Shown one piece after another: positions 5,152-5,547 of a stretch of DNA of 5,547 nucleotides (its first letter is position 1; each line of letters begins with the position of its first letter). The notes beneath the pieces were generated by a model. That model ran no database searches. It saw nothing but the letters and a program-made list of their open reading frames with translations, and was not told the origin of the DNA. The position numbers and the translations under genes are program-made. Location: assembly GCA_903820655.1 (NCBI GenBank), contig CAIJIA010000084.1, positions 1 through 5,547 on the forward strand. The letters run 5' to 3'. Source of the DNA: an uncultured Chloroflexota bacterium (lineage in GTDB: Bacteria > Chloroflexota > Limnocylindria > Limnocylindrales > Limnocylindraceae).

Positions 5152-5547
5152 TCAGCCGTGCGCGCCGTGTTGCCCAGGTGCGCTCGGCAAGAGAATTTCG
5201 TGCTCAACTCGGCGCAGGATGAGCAGGAATGTGCCCGCAACCACAAGGAATCCGAGGGTGGCGTAGACCAAGCCATCGACCCCATACGAGGTCGCCAAGT
5301 CGCCCGCAATCTTCACGCCAATCACCTGGCCGAGGCCCAGGAAGATGGAGTAGAGGCCCATGACCGCGCTTCGATCGGTGTGATACCGCTCGGAGACGTC
5401 GGCCAAGAAGCCGAGCGCCGCCGGGGTCGCTCCCGCAATAAAGAACATCGAGCCACAGAGGAGGGTGAAGAGCAGCGCGATCAGTGGGAGATCGGCGCCG
5501 CTGAGGCGATTCATCGTAAAGACCGCCGTCATGGCCACGACGAAAGC
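5152..5547 (-). CDS. Major facilitator superfamily transporter, C-terminal part
   Basis: The frame is open from the window edge at 5547 to a TGA at 5152-5154, giving the last 131 residues of a membrane protein; a GTG at 5538 and ATG at 5532 are internal codons, not starts. Hydrophobic segments are seen at about 1-12 (cut by the edge), 20-48, 60-82 and 90-111, consistent with transmembrane helices 9-12 of a 12-helix MFS carrier. The motif GFLADVSERYHTDRSAVMGLYSIFLGLGQVIG (46-77) resembles the loop and following helix of drug and sugar exporters of this superfamily: an acidic and Arg-containing loop, then a Gly-rich helix. The tail after 112 is polar, likely cytoplasmic, and ends in QHGAHG. The substrate cannot be identified from this half. 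It lies 70 bases upstream of degV on the same strand. Confidence 0.85.
   Translation of the reverse strand, partial: AFVVAMTAVFTMNRLSGADLPLIALLFTLLCGSMFFIAGATPAALGFLADVSERYHTDRSAVMGLYSIFLGLGQVIGVKIAGDLATSYGVDGLVYATLGFLVVAGTFLLILRRVEHEILLPSAPGQHGAHG

Noticed and set aside
5532..5538. GTG or ATG near the right edge as the start of a short 126-128-residue membrane protein
   Set aside because: The frame stays open to the window edge and the sequence corresponds to the last helices of an MFS carrier, so the gene almost certainly begins outside the window.

Overview
The window comes from a GC-rich bacterial chromosome (roughly 60% G+C by eye). Genes are packed tightly, gaps are 144 bases or less, and long antisense open frames occur opposite real genes, as expected at this base composition. 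No mobile element, CRISPR array, rRNA or tRNA is visible. The proteins are ordinary free-living bacterial metabolism. The gene for a stand-alone BioD-like/DRTGG ATPase and the style of the glutamate dehydrogenase would suit Chloroflexota or another GC-rich, Gram-positive-like lineage, but this placement is tentative and rests on impressions of protein sequence only.

Left part, plus strand (1-1050): the C-terminal end of panB, then panC after a 12-base gap. These are two steps of pantothenate (coenzyme A precursor) synthesis: PanB makes ketopantoate, and PanC joins pantoate to beta-alanine. panC ends only nine bases before the stop codon of the convergent gene that follows.

Right part, minus strand (5547 down to 1060), read in transcription order: the end of a major facilitator superfamily transporter (cut by the window edge), a DegV/FakB-type fatty-acid-binding protein, a glutamate dehydrogenase (gdhA), a 205-residue protein of unknown function, and a 374-residue P-loop protein with a BioD-like ATPase domain and a DRTGG domain. 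The last three are separated by 25 and 4 bases and look like one operon. The degV-gdhA gap (144 bases) and the transporter-degV gap (70 bases) contain inverted repeats and are the likely places for regulation.

The most interesting part is the gdhA - unknown - DRTGG ATPase cluster. It places an uncharacterised soluble protein and an orphan regulatory-type ATPase domain, normally seen fused to phosphotransacetylase, directly downstream of the enzyme linking 2-oxoglutarate and glutamate. Everything else is standard housekeeping metabolism.
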